A stretch of DNA of 39,766 nt, from assembly GCF_001953305.1 (NCBI RefSeq), contig NZ_MTFE01000010.1:2809964-2849729 (forward strand). Direction: 5' to 3'. The DNA is from Cnuella takakiae (GTDB lineage Bacteria > Bacteroidota > Bacteroidia > Chitinophagales > Chitinophagaceae). Both the position numbers and the translations under genes were made by a program. Below are positions 8,652-16,396 of the stretch, one piece after another; position 1 is the stretch's first letter; every line of letters starts with the position of its first letter. A model generated the notes under the pieces. That model ran no database searches, was not told the DNA's origin, and worked only from the letters and a program-made list of their open reading frames with translations.

Positions 8652-9053
8652 ATGGCTGTTGACTATTATTTATCTGATTTGATTGGACTGGGACCTACCC
8701 CCAACATGGGTCGTGGCGTTTTTGCCCTTGCCGACCTGCCTGCAGGGCTGCTGCTGGAAACTTCTCCTGTAATTGTAATGACCAAGGCCCACCAGGAGCT
8801 GATCGACCAAACGCCCCTGCATGATTATATCTTTTTATGGGGACCCGACGAAACGAGGTGTGCCATGGCCCTTGGGTATGTTTCCCTGTACAACCACGCA
8901 CCCCAAAGCAATTGCGATTACCTGATGGATTTTGAACAACAAACAATTTCCATCATTACCGTAAAAGACATCAAAGAAGGGGAGGAGTTGTTTATTAATT
9001 ATAATGGGGATAGTGATGATGACCGGCCGGTGTGGTTCCCCCTGTCCCCCTAA
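8652..9053 (+). CDS. Stand-alone SET-domain protein (putative lysine methyltransferase)
   Basis: The 133-residue protein is essentially only a SET domain. It has GRGVFA at residues 20-25, an NHAPQSNCDY segment at 81-90 in place of the NHxCxPN cofactor-binding motif, and GEELFINYN at 110-118 with the catalytic-type Tyr. SET proteins transfer methyl groups from S-adenosylmethionine to lysine; the bacterial substrate here is unknown. The frame is open back to 8541, but that part overlaps the mgtE promoter, so ATG 8652 is preferred. The last residues (FPLSP) and the TAA stop are supplied by a dispersed repeat (9038-9069), so the original C-terminus may have been different. Confidence 0.8.
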   Translation: MAVDYYLSDLIGLGPTPNMGRGVFALADLPAGLLLETSPVIVMTKAHQELIDQTPLHDYIFLWGPDETRCAMALGYVSLYNHAPQSNCDYLMDFEQQTISIITVKDIKEGEELFINYNGDSDDDRPVWFPLSP

Positions 9054-9313
9054 AGGGGAGACTTAGGCCGGAGTGACTGATCGTATTAGAAGAAGCCTTT
9101 CAAACTAAGTTTTGATGGGAACACGGATTGAACGGATGGGAACAGATATCCGTTCAATCCGTTTAATCTGTGTTCCTATCCCGGGTTAAAAAATAAAAAC
9201 TACTGTGTTTTTTAAAACAACAGCGCCCCTCTGCTTGGGAGGGGCGCTGTTGCAAAAGGGTATGTTTGACCTAAGTTCCCCCTTTAGGGGGACAGGGGGT
9301 GAGAACAGGGTGT
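9038..9313. repeat. Composite palindromic element, copy 2, between convergent genes
   Basis: The inverted ends lie at 9038-9069 and 9268-9300. The homology with copy 3 continues past the right end through CAGGGTGT, up to the mutS stop codon. Inside are an inverted repeat (9124-9137 with 9148-9161, perfect 14 bp, made of GGATTGAACGGAT-type words) and the GCGCCCCT hairpin at 9218-9252. The element fills the whole gap between the convergent SET gene and mutS. Confidence 0.85.
9218..9252. terminator. Hairpin in composite element, probable bidirectional terminator
   Basis: A perfect 13-bp GC-rich stem (9218-9230 with 9240-9252) closes a 9-nt loop. It is preceded on the plus strand by an A/T-rich run, which reads as a T-rich tail for minus-strand transcription. 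Almost the same stem sequence occurs at 24226-24258. Confidence 0.65.
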
Positions 9314-9314
9314 A

Positions 9315-11915
9315 TTACTTAATCATCCCCTTGATCTCATTCAGCTTCAGCAAAGCCTCCACAGGTGTGAGCCTGTTAATGTCCACATTGTTCAATGCAT
9401 TGCGGATTTCATCGAAGGTTTGGCTATGCGTATCGAAGATGTTGAGTTGCATCCGTTGACCGGAAAGTGCCTGCAGGTTCTGCCGGTTGTCGTTGGACTC
9501 GTGTTTTTGTTCCAGTTGAGTCAGCACTTCGTTGGCCCTGTTAATGAGCTCGGGAGGCATTCCAGCCATTCGCGCTACATGGATACCAAAGCTGTGGGTG
9601 CTGCCGCCTTCCGCAAGCTTGCGGAGGAAAATGATCTTACCGCCGATCTCCTTATTGGTGACATGGAAATTACGCACCCTTGCCAGCTTGTTTTCCAGCT
9701 CGTTCAATTCGTGGTAGTGCGTGGCAAAGAATGTCTTGGGCTGATGCGGCGAATGGTGCAGGTACTCCACGATGCTCCAGGCGATGGAAATACCATCGTA
9801 GGTAGAGGTGCCGCGGCCAATTTCATCCAGCAGGATCAGGCAGCGCGGGCTAATATTATTGATGATGGAAGCCGTTTCGTTCATCTCCACCATAAATGTC
9901 GACTCACCGGCATTAAGGTTGTCGGAGGCGCCCACCCGGGTAAAGATCTTGTCGGTTAGCGGGATATGAGCTGCCACCGCAGGTACAAAAGAACCCATAT
10001 GCGCCATCAGGGTAATAATGGCGGTTTGGCGCAGCAGGGCCGACTTACCGCTCATGTTGGGACCGGTAAGAATGATGATCTGCTGGTCTTCTTTGTTGAA
10101 TTTAAGATCGTTGGAAACATAGACGTCTCCCGGCGGCAGGGTGCGTTCAATTACCGGGTGGCGGCCTTCGCTGATGGTAAGGTCCTCGCCATTGTGTACC
10201 TCCGGTTTTTTATAGTTAAACTGCAGTGCATTCTGGGCAAAACAGCAGATACAATCCAGGGTAGCCACTACCTGTGCATTGGCCTGGATGCAGCTCAGGA
10301 AATCCTGTAATTCGTTTACCAGGCCTTCAAACAACTGCATTTCAATAGCCAGGATCTTCTCTTCGGCACCAGTGATCTTTTCCTCGTAATCTTTCAGTTC
10401 TGGTGTGATGTAACGTTCCGCGTTGGCTAGGGTTTGTTTGCGGATCCACTCGGGGGGCACTTTTGATTTGTGCGAGTTGGTTACTTCCAGGAAGTACCCA
10501 AATACATTGTTGAAACCTACCTTGAGCGATGAGATGCCGGTACGGTCGGCTTCCTGCTGCTGCATCTGCAACAGGTATTCTTTACCATTGGTGGCAATGG
10601 CCCGGAGCCCGTCGAGTTCGGTATGTACCCCATTCTGTATAAAACCACCTTTGGCTGCCACGGCTGGCGGATTTTCCATTACCTCGCTGATGATTTTACC
10701 GGCAATGGAAAGGCAGGGATTCAGCGCATCGGAGAGGCGCTGGAGGTAGGCATTGCTGCTTTGGGCACAGGCATGTTTGATGATATCTACCTGTTTCAGC
10801 GAACGTGCCAGTTGCAGCAGTTCGCGGGGATTGATCTTTTTCAGCGGAATCTTCGAAACCAGCCGTTCCATATCGCCGCATAGCTTCATAGCCTGCACCA
10901 GATGCTGGCGCAGTTCGGTTTGCAGGATCAGGTGTTCTACCAAATCGAGGCGTTCGTTGATGCGGCCCAGGTCTTTGAGCGGGAACACGATCCAGCGCTT
11001 GAGCATGCGGGCACCCATAGGCGTAGCGGTATTGTCCAGTACCGTCAGCAGCGAGTTGCCGCCATCGTAGCCGCCACCCAGCAGTTCCAGGTTGCGGATG
11101 GTAAAACGGTCCATCCACAGGTAGTCGGCCTGGTCAATGCGCTGCATGGAAGTGATGTGCTGCAGGTTGGGGTGCTCCGTTTCTTTTAGATAATGGAGCA
11201 CGGCACCGGCTGCCACTTGTCCCAGCGATAAGCTTTCCACGCCAAAGCCTTTCAGCGAGTGGGTGTTGAATTGTTTGAGCAACAACTCGTGGGCATAGTG
11301 CTCTTGAAAGATCCACTCATCGAGGGTATAAGTATAGTATTTACCGGCAAAGGTTTCCTTGAAGCGCTTCTGGTATTGGCGCTGGAAAATGACTTCGGCA
11401 GGTTTAAAACCGGAAAGCAGCTTGTCGGCAGCTTCCTGGTCGCCTTCAGCAATCAGGAATTCACCGGTGGAAATATCGAGAAAGGCCATGCCGTAACGGT
11501 CTGTGCCGTTGTAGTGGAGGGCCGCCAGGAAGTTGTTGGTGCCATGATCCAACAGTTTGTCGTTGGTAGCGGTGCCGGGTGTTACCATTTCGGTAACGCC
11601 GCGCTTTACGATGCCTTTGGCGGCCTTTGGGTCTTCCAACTGGTCACAGATGGCCACCCGGTAGCCAGCCTTTACCAGTTTGTGTAAATAGGTATCCAGG
11701 GCATGGTAGGGAAAACCGGCCAGTTCATTATCTGCGGTGCCGTTGTTGCGCTTGGTGAGGGTAATGCCCAACACCTGCGAGGCAATAATGGCGTCGCCGC
11801 CGAAGGTTTCATAAAAGTCGCCAACACGAAACAAGAGCACGGCATCGGGATATTTCTGTTTGATGGCATTGTGCTGTTGCATCAGCGGGGTTTCCGCGGT
11901 TTTTCCTTTGCTCAT
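9315..11915 (-). CDS. mutS: DNA mismatch repair protein MutS
   Basis: MutS recognises mismatches and starts repair with MutL. The N-terminal mismatch-binding domain carries VGDFYETFGGDA, with the Phe-x-Glu pair that intercalates at the mismatch. The C-terminal ATPase has the Walker A motif TGPNMSGKSALLRQTA and the Walker B motif ILLDEIGRGTSTYDG. ATG 11915 gives 866 residues, a normal length. The frame stays open for 65 more codons upstream, but those codons run through a 9-bp tandem repeat and the promoter, so the extension (RHS repeats) is rejected. The stop codon abuts composite repeat copy 2. Confidence 0.97.
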   Translation of the reverse strand: MSKGKTAETPLMQQHNAIKQKYPDAVLLFRVGDFYETFGGDAIIASQVLGITLTKRNNGTADNELAGFPYHALDTYLHKLVKAGYRVAICDQLEDPKAAKGIVKRGVTEMVTPGTATNDKLLDHGTNNFLAALHYNGTDRYGMAFLDISTGEFLIAEGDQEAADKLLSGFKPAEVIFQRQYQKRFKETFAGKYYTYTLDEWIFQEHYAHELLLKQFNTHSLKGFGVESLSLGQVAAGAVLHYLKETEHPNLQHITSMQRIDQADYLWMDRFTIRNLELLGGGYDGGNSLLTVLDNTATPMGARMLKRWIVFPLKDLGRINERLDLVEHLILQTELRQHLVQAMKLCGDMERLVSKIPLKKINPRELLQLARSLKQVDIIKHACAQSSNAYLQRLSDALNPCLSIAGKIISEVMENPPAVAAKGGFIQNGVHTELDGLRAIATNGKEYLLQMQQQEADRTGISSLKVGFNNVFGYFLEVTNSHKSKVPPEWIRKQTLANAERYITPELKDYEEKITGAEEKILAIEMQLFEGLVNELQDFLSCIQANAQVVATLDCICCFAQNALQFNYKKPEVHNGEDLTISEGRHPVIERTLPPGDVYVSNDLKFNKEDQQIIILTGPNMSGKSALLRQTAIITLMAHMGSFVPAVAAHIPLTDKIFTRVGASDNLNAGESTFMVEMNETASIINNISPRCLILLDEIGRGTSTYDGISIAWSIVEYLHHSPHQPKTFFATHYHELNELENKLARVRNFHVTNKEIGGKIIFLRKLAEGGSTHSFGIHVARMAGMPPELINRANEVLTQLEQKHESNDNRQNLQALSGQRMQLNIFDTHSQTFDEIRNALNNVDINRLTPVEALLKLNEIKGMIK

Positions 11916-11925
11916 AGTGTGGCGG

Positions 11926-11933
11926 CAAAAGTA
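11926..11933 (-). promoter_or_regulatory. -7 promoter element of mutS
   Basis: On the minus strand TACTTTTG matches TAnnTTTG fully and ends 10 bp before the mutS ATG. It supports the start at 11915 over the longer frame. Confidence 0.6.
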
Positions 11934-11944
11934 GTTGGAAGTCC

Positions 11945-12143
11945 GGAAAGTCAGTAAAGTTGGAAGACGGGAAAGACGGGAATGACGGGAATGACGGGAA
12001 TGACGGGAATGACGGGAATGACGGGAAAAGGTTTTGGTTACGCAAGTTAAGAAAGCATCTGCGACCTTCAGCCGCTTGTCATGCCGACGTAGGTCGGCAT
12101 TCCCACACAATTTTGTTTTCGCACTTGTCTTTACTGACTTTCC
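11945..12143. repeat. Repeat cluster: 9-bp tandem array inside a 15-bp inverted pair
   Basis: Seven 9-bp units GACGGGAA(T/A) lie at 11966-12028, the middle five identical. They are flanked by a perfect 15-bp inverted repeat (11945-11959 with 12129-12143) whose neighbouring sequence again contains the GACGGGAA word in inverse form. A separate hairpin (12081-12088 with 12093-12100) carries the ATGCCGAC word seen in other repeats of this window. The gap between mutS and the methyltransferase holds no gene. Confidence 0.8.
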
Positions 12144-12183
12144 CGTCTTTCCCGACTTCTAACTTTCTCTCCCGTCTTCATCC

Positions 12184-12191
12184 TACCTTCG
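12184..12191 (+). promoter_or_regulatory. -7 promoter element of the methyltransferase operon
   Basis: TACCTTCG (one change from TAnnTTTG) lies 6 bp before the ATG at 12198. This spacing suggests a leaderless transcript. Confidence 0.45.
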
Positions 12192-12197
12192 CGCCCT

Positions 12198-12728
12198 ATG
12201 CGCAAATTGTCGATGGATGAACTGAACCGCCTTTCGGTGGAAGCGTTCAGGGAAAGTGAAAAACTGCCCATTATTGCTGTTTTGGAAAATGTCAGGAGTG
12301 CTTACAACGTGGGTTCCTTTTTCCGTACTGCCGATGCTTTCCGCCTGGAAGGCATTTACCTGGTAGGGTATACTGCCTTCCCGCCCCATAAGGAAATAAA
12401 AAAGACCGCCCTAGGCGCCGAGGACACCGTACACTGGAAACATTTTAAAACCACCGCTGAAGCGTTAGAAGACTTACGGGGTTTGAGCTATGCGATTTTT
12501 GCCATCGAACAGGCCGAAGGCAGCCAGCAACTACAGCATTTTGAAGGGGGCGAAAAAGTGGCTGTTGTTTTTGGAAACGAAGTCACCGGCGTAGAGCAGG
12601 ATACCATCAAGGCCTGCGATGGCTGTATTGAAATTCCGCAATTGGGTATGAAGCATTCCCTCAACGTAGCTACCGCTGGTGGCATCGTACTTTGGGAGCT
12701 GGTGCGGCACAAATTGCTGGCGCAATAA
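12198..12728 (+). CDS. SpoU/TrmH-family RNA 2'-O-methyltransferase
   Basis: This is a SPOUT-fold enzyme that methylates a ribose in rRNA or tRNA using S-adenosylmethionine. The three family motifs are visible: NVRSAYNVGSFFRTAD (residues about 31-46), VAVVFGNEVTGV, and IEIPQLGMKHSLNVATA with the knot-forming C-terminus. At 176 residues it is a minimal catalytic domain without an RNA-binding extension, as in TrmL or TrmH-like proteins. The exact RNA target cannot be told from sequence. It heads a probable operon with the UbiA and ruvX genes. Confidence 0.88.
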   Translation: MRKLSMDELNRLSVEAFRESEKLPIIAVLENVRSAYNVGSFFRTADAFRLEGIYLVGYTAFPPHKEIKKTALGAEDTVHWKHFKTTAEALEDLRGLSYAIFAIEQAEGSQQLQHFEGGEKVAVVFGNEVTGVEQDTIKACDGCIEIPQLGMKHSLNVATAGGIVLWELVRHKLLAQ

Positions 12729-12759
12729 CCCTTCCCCCTTTTACTTGTTATATCCTATT

Positions 12760-13683
12760 ATGATCCGCAACTACTTATCCCTCGTAAAATTTTCCCATAC
12801 CATCTTTGCATTGCCCTTTGCCTTCATTGGTTTTTTCCTGGGCATCTGGCTTTTGCAAAGCATACCCAACGTATTGATCACGTACCCCGATCTGCTGGAT
12901 ACTAACTGGGACAAAACCATCCTGTTCTTCCGCACCAACTGGCACCTGTTCCTCCTGGTGCTGGGGTGTATGGTCACCGCCCGCTCGGCTGCCATGGCTT
13001 TTAATCGCTACCTCGATCGCGATATTGATGCGTTGAACCCCCGTACTGCCATTCGGGAAATCCCCAAAGGCATCATCACGGCAAAGAATGCATTGGTTTT
13101 TACCATTGTTAATTGCCTGCTGTTTATTGGGTTTACCTGGTTTATCAATCCTATTTGTTTTTACCTCTCGCCGGTAGCCCTGGCGGTGGTGCTGGGATAT
13201 AGTTATACAAAAAGGTTTACAGCACTGTGTCACCTGGTGCTTGGCCTGGGGCTTTCGCTTGCACCCATTGGTGCCTACCTGGCGGTGCAGGGGCATTTTC
13301 ACTGGTTGCCCATATTGTTTTCCTTCGCGGTGCTTTTTTGGGTGAGTGGTTTTGATATCATTTATTCCCTGCAGGACGAGGAGTTTGATAAAAGCCAGCA
13401 GCTCAATTCCATTCCCAGCTGGCTGGGTAAAGAAAAAGCTCTACGGGTGTCGGAACTGCTGCACCTGCTGAGTGCCGGTTGTATTGTAGCTGCTGGTAAA
13501 CTGGGCGGCTTTGGTTGGCTGTACTGGGTGGGCGTACTCGTATTTGGCGGCATGCTGGTGTACCAGCACTCCGTTGTGAAACCCAACGACCTGCGCCGCG
13601 TAAACCTGGCTTTTATGACCGCCAACGGCATTGCCAGCGTAGTTTTTGCCGTATTTGTCATCGCCGATATTTTAACCCGCTAA
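12760..13683 (+). CDS. UbiA-family polyprenyltransferase (MqnP/UbiA type)
   Basis: This is an integral membrane prenyltransferase of quinone biosynthesis. The first Asp-rich motif is NRYLDRDIDALNPRTA and the second is DIIYSLQDEEFD; both bind the Mg-diphosphate of the prenyl donor. About eight membrane segments are visible. The sequence around REIPKGIITAKNAL is typical of the 4-hydroxybenzoate-prenyltransferase-like branch that includes MqnP of the futalosine menaquinone route. Since Bacteroidota mostly make menaquinone, MqnP is a reasonable guess, but no other mqn gene is in the window. ATG 12760 gives 307 residues; the longer frame overlaps the methyltransferase gene. It begins 31 bp after that gene and ends 9 bp before ruvX. 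Confidence 0.85.
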   Translation: MIRNYLSLVKFSHTIFALPFAFIGFFLGIWLLQSIPNVLITYPDLLDTNWDKTILFFRTNWHLFLLVLGCMVTARSAAMAFNRYLDRDIDALNPRTAIREIPKGIITAKNALVFTIVNCLLFIGFTWFINPICFYLSPVALAVVLGYSYTKRFTALCHLVLGLGLSLAPIGAYLAVQGHFHWLPILFSFAVLFWVSGFDIIYSLQDEEFDKSQQLNSIPSWLGKEKALRVSELLHLLSAGCIVAAGKLGGFGWLYWVGVLVFGGMLVYQHSVVKPNDLRRVNLAFMTANGIASVVFAVFVIADILTR

Positions 13684-13692
13684 ATTTTTTTC

Positions 13693-14106
13693 ATGGGCCG
13701 AATACTAGCCATCGATTATGGCGGCAAACGCACCGGGCTGGCCGTTACCGACCCGCTGCGGATTATTGCCAGTGCGCTTACCACCCTGGAAACCCATAAG
13801 CTGATGGCCTTTCTGAAAGACTATTTTTCCAAAGAGCCGGTAGATGAGGTGATCATTGGGATGCCGCTCAACTGGGATGATACGGCCACGCATGCCACGC
13901 CACTGGTGAAGGGCTTTATCAAGGCATTCAAAAGGGATTTTCCCGCTATGAAGATCACCGAAGTCGATGAGCGCTATACCTCTAAAATGGCTTCTCAAGC
14001 CATGATACAAATGGGTATGAAGAAAAAGGATCGCCAGGTGAAAGGCAACGTGGACCAGATTGCTGCTACCATCATGTTGCAGGAGTATATGGAAAGGATT
14101 GGTTGA
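13693..14106 (+). CDS. ruvX: Putative pre-16S rRNA nuclease / Holliday junction resolvase YqgF
   Basis: The protein belongs to the YqgF (RuvX) family of RNase H-like nucleases, which acts in 16S rRNA 5' maturation and was earlier assigned to Holliday junction cleavage. It has the first catalytic Asp in ILAIDYGGKRTGLAVTD, a central GMPLNWDD segment, DERYTS and the C-terminal NVDQIAATIMLQEYM. At 137 residues it has the normal size. It lies 9 bp after the prenyltransferase and closes the three-gene operon. Confidence 0.93.
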   Translation: MGRILAIDYGGKRTGLAVTDPLRIIASALTTLETHKLMAFLKDYFSKEPVDEVIIGMPLNWDDTATHATPLVKGFIKAFKRDFPAMKITEVDERYTSKMASQAMIQMGMKKKDRQVKGNVDQIAATIMLQEYMERIG

Positions 14107-14213
14107 TTGGAGGGGCTTTTGGCGAATGGGAGCGGTATGGGTTTGTAAAGTTGTTTTTGAATATAACCAGTAAACCATCTGTTTTATAAGCCCTTTTTCT
14201 TTCAGCAGCCAAT

Positions 14214-14423
14214 GAAGCCCGTAGGGCTTGAATATAAATAGCCGCCGGTGCAACCGGCGGAAACAAATTCCACCAAGATATTTTCAATGACCAACCCCGT
14301 AGGGGTTGAACCTTCAATCAGTAGCAGGTTCAACCCCTACGGGGTTGGTTGCTGTAATTCACCCATGTAATCTTTACCGCCGGCGGCACCGGCGGCTATT
14401 CAGATTGAAGCCCTACGGGCTTC
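14214..14423. repeat. Three-level nested palindrome, about 210 bp
   Basis: Outer arms 14214-14260 and 14377-14423 are imperfect inverted copies. Each consists of a GAAGCCCGTAGGGCTT hairpin joined to a GCCGCCGGTG-type hairpin. The inner arms 14291-14313 and 14326-14348 form a perfect 23-bp inverted repeat built around CCCCGTAGGGG. The interval 14107-14570 between ruvX and def contains no gene. The structure looks like a multi-copy non-coding element. Confidence 0.85.
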
Positions 14424-14538
14424 CTCAATCACCACCGATTTGCCTCAATTAGCTCATTTTTCCAACTAGGCGCGGCTGGCATTTACCCTTTCCGTGGCTC
14501 TTTTATTATTTTTCACACCCTCGCCGCCATTCCTGCCC

Positions 14539-14546
14539 TAATTTTG
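14539..14546 (+). promoter_or_regulatory. -7 promoter element of def
   Basis: TAATTTTG fully matches TAnnTTTG and ends 24 bp before the def ATG at 14571. The longer reading frame starting at 14544 would begin inside this element. Confidence 0.6.
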
Positions 14547-14570
14547 CGGCAGCATTTCAAACAAGCACAG

Positions 14571-15155
14571 ATGATTTTACCTATTGTGGCCTATGGGCAC
14601 CCTGTACTGCGCAAAGTGGCCCGTGATATAGACAACAGCTACCCCGACCTCGACAAACTGATTGCCGATATGTGGGAAACTATGTATGGTTCTAATGGTG
14701 TAGGCCTGGCTGCCCCGCAAATCAACCGCGATATCCGCCTTTTTGTGGTGGACAGCGCCCAGATCTTCGAACACATGGATGAAGAAGAACGCAAAGAGGA
14801 AGACTACCCCGATGCACCCGGCGTAAAGCAGGTATTTATCAATGCACATATTGTGGAAGAAGCCGGCGACGACTGGGCTTATAACGAAGGCTGCCTGTCC
14901 ATTCCCAAGATCAGGGAAGATGTGTACCGCGCCGAGGAAGTGACGCTGCGCTACATGGACGAGCAGTTCAACGAGCACGAACAAACCTTTTCCGGCATCA
15001 CAGCCCGCGTGATCCTCCACGAATACGACCACATTGATGGCAAGCTCTTTATCGACCACCTCACTCCGCTGAAGCGCAAGCTGATGAAGCGCAAACTGGA
15101 CGATATCACCAAGGGCAATATCCGCGTAGATTACAAAATGTTGTTCCCTAAGTAA
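14571..15155 (+). CDS. def: Peptide deformylase
   Basis: Deformylase removes the N-formyl group from nascent proteins. All three family motifs are present: GVGLAAPQI, EGCLSIP with the metal-binding Cys, and HEYDHIDG with the metal-binding His residues and catalytic Glu. ATG 14571 gives 194 residues starting MILPIVAYGHPVLRK, typical of the family. The stop overlaps the start of the next gene (TAATG), indicating translational coupling. Confidence 0.96.
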   Translation: MILPIVAYGHPVLRKVARDIDNSYPDLDKLIADMWETMYGSNGVGLAAPQINRDIRLFVVDSAQIFEHMDEEERKEEDYPDAPGVKQVFINAHIVEEAGDDWAYNEGCLSIPKIREDVYRAEEVTLRYMDEQFNEHEQTFSGITARVILHEYDHIDGKLFIDHLTPLKRKLMKRKLDDITKGNIRVDYKMLFPK

Positions 15156-16093
15156 TGCGGCAACTCTTCACCCTTACTTTCCTGCTCATTGCCGTGGCTA
15201 ACCTGCATGCGCAAAAGGATTCCGCCGATGCGGAAGCCCTGCGCCGTATGGTGAACCTGAGCGAGGTGGTAATCCGCTCCGACCTCAACGTGCCGCGTTT
15301 TTTGCAGCAAGTAAAATACGATACCAGCTTTTACAAGGCCTTTAAAAACCTGCGGGTCCTTTCGTTTACCTCCCTCAACGATATCCGGATGATGGATAAA
15401 AGGGGAAAGGTGAACGCATCGCTGCAAAGCCGTACCCGCCAGAAAAGAGCGGGCAACTGCCGCACCATGGATGTGTTGCAGGAAACTACCACGGGTGATA
15501 TCCGCGACGGAAGCGGCGACTGGAATTACTATACCGCCGAACTCTATGCAGGCCTGTTTTTTACCAATGGGCAGGTGTGCAACGAAAGCAACGTAGTGGC
15601 AGGCACACAGCGCAAGGTGCGGGAAACAAAGGGTTTGGAAAAACACAAGGAACAGTTGAAGATGATGTTTTTCAACCCCGGGAAGAAGATCCCGGGTATT
15701 CCTTTTATCGGCAACAAGCTTGATGTGTTTGACCCCGAAGTGGCCCGCCTGTACGACTTCAATATTGACGTGGAAGACTACCGCGAGGTGCCCTGTTATA
15801 AGTTTTCCATTGTGCGCAAAGCCGACCTTTCTTCAGGCGAACGCGACAAGATAGTGTACGATAACATCACCACCTGGTTCGACGCCAGGAACCTCTCCAT
15901 CCTGGGCCGCAACTACGACCTCAGTTATAATGCCGGCGTGTATGATTTCGATGTGAACATGGAAGTGCAGATGACGCAATTTAACGGCATGCTGGTCCCC
16001 CAGTTGATCCGGTACAATGGGAACTGGGATGTAGCTTTCAAAAAAAGGGAGAAGGGGATATTTACGGCAACCTTGTTTGATTTTGCAAAATGA
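15155..16093 (+). CDS. Uncharacterised exported protein coupled to def
   Basis: I do not recognise this 312-residue protein. It begins with a signal peptide (MRQLFTLTFLLIAVANLHAQ), predicting periplasmic or surface location. The mature part is rich in aromatic and charged residues and has two Cys residues around position 105-145 and one near 210. A stretch near its N-terminus (LSEVVIRSDLNVPRFLQQVK) resembles hypothetical proteins of this phylum. Its ATG overlaps the def stop by one base, so it is translated with def. No domain points to a function. Confidence 0.7.
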   Translation: MRQLFTLTFLLIAVANLHAQKDSADAEALRRMVNLSEVVIRSDLNVPRFLQQVKYDTSFYKAFKNLRVLSFTSLNDIRMMDKRGKVNASLQSRTRQKRAGNCRTMDVLQETTTGDIRDGSGDWNYYTAELYAGLFFTNGQVCNESNVVAGTQRKVRETKGLEKHKEQLKMMFFNPGKKIPGIPFIGNKLDVFDPEVARLYDFNIDVEDYREVPCYKFSIVRKADLSSGERDKIVYDNITTWFDARNLSILGRNYDLSYNAGVYDFDVNMEVQMTQFNGMLVPQLIRYNGNWDVAFKKREKGIFTATLFDFAK

Positions 16094-16176
16094 TACTGTG
16101 AGTAGGGCTACTTTTTTACAAGCTGTAATGCCGAGTTGCTTAATACATGAGCGGCCAAAGCTGCTCACAGACGCAC

Positions 16177-16354
16177 CGTCATTGCGAAGCGCTGGTGGTG
16201 GCTCCAATTACGCAACACCTTGCAGCGCTGAAGCAATCTCCACCACAATTAGGTGCTAAATCGTGCTGCTTTTGGTGTCTTACAGCGGCTGGAGATTGCT
16301 TCAGCGCCGCTAAACCTTGGTATCCCTGATCACTGCTGGCGCTTCGCAATGACG
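16177..16354. repeat. MITE-like element with 16-bp terminal inverted repeats
   Basis: The ends CGTCATTGCGAAGCGC (16177-16192) and its exact complement (16339-16354) bound 178 bp. Inside is a second inverted pair built on GCGCTGAAGCAATCTCCA. The GTCATTGCGA...GAAGCAATCTC vocabulary is one I associate with abundant interspersed repeats. It has no transposase and lies between a plus-strand and a minus-strand gene that converge. Confidence 0.8.
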
Positions 16355-16396
16355 GAGCACCGAATTTCATTTACTCCTTTTGGGCCGCCGAATTCT

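Noticed and set aside
11966-12028. CRISPR-like array
   Set aside because: The units are 9 bp in direct tandem without spacers, so it is a simple tandem repeat.
11916-12110. A 65-codon N-terminal extension of MutS with RHS repeats
   Set aside because: It runs through a tandem DNA repeat and the promoter, and MutS homologues begin close to the ATG at 11915.
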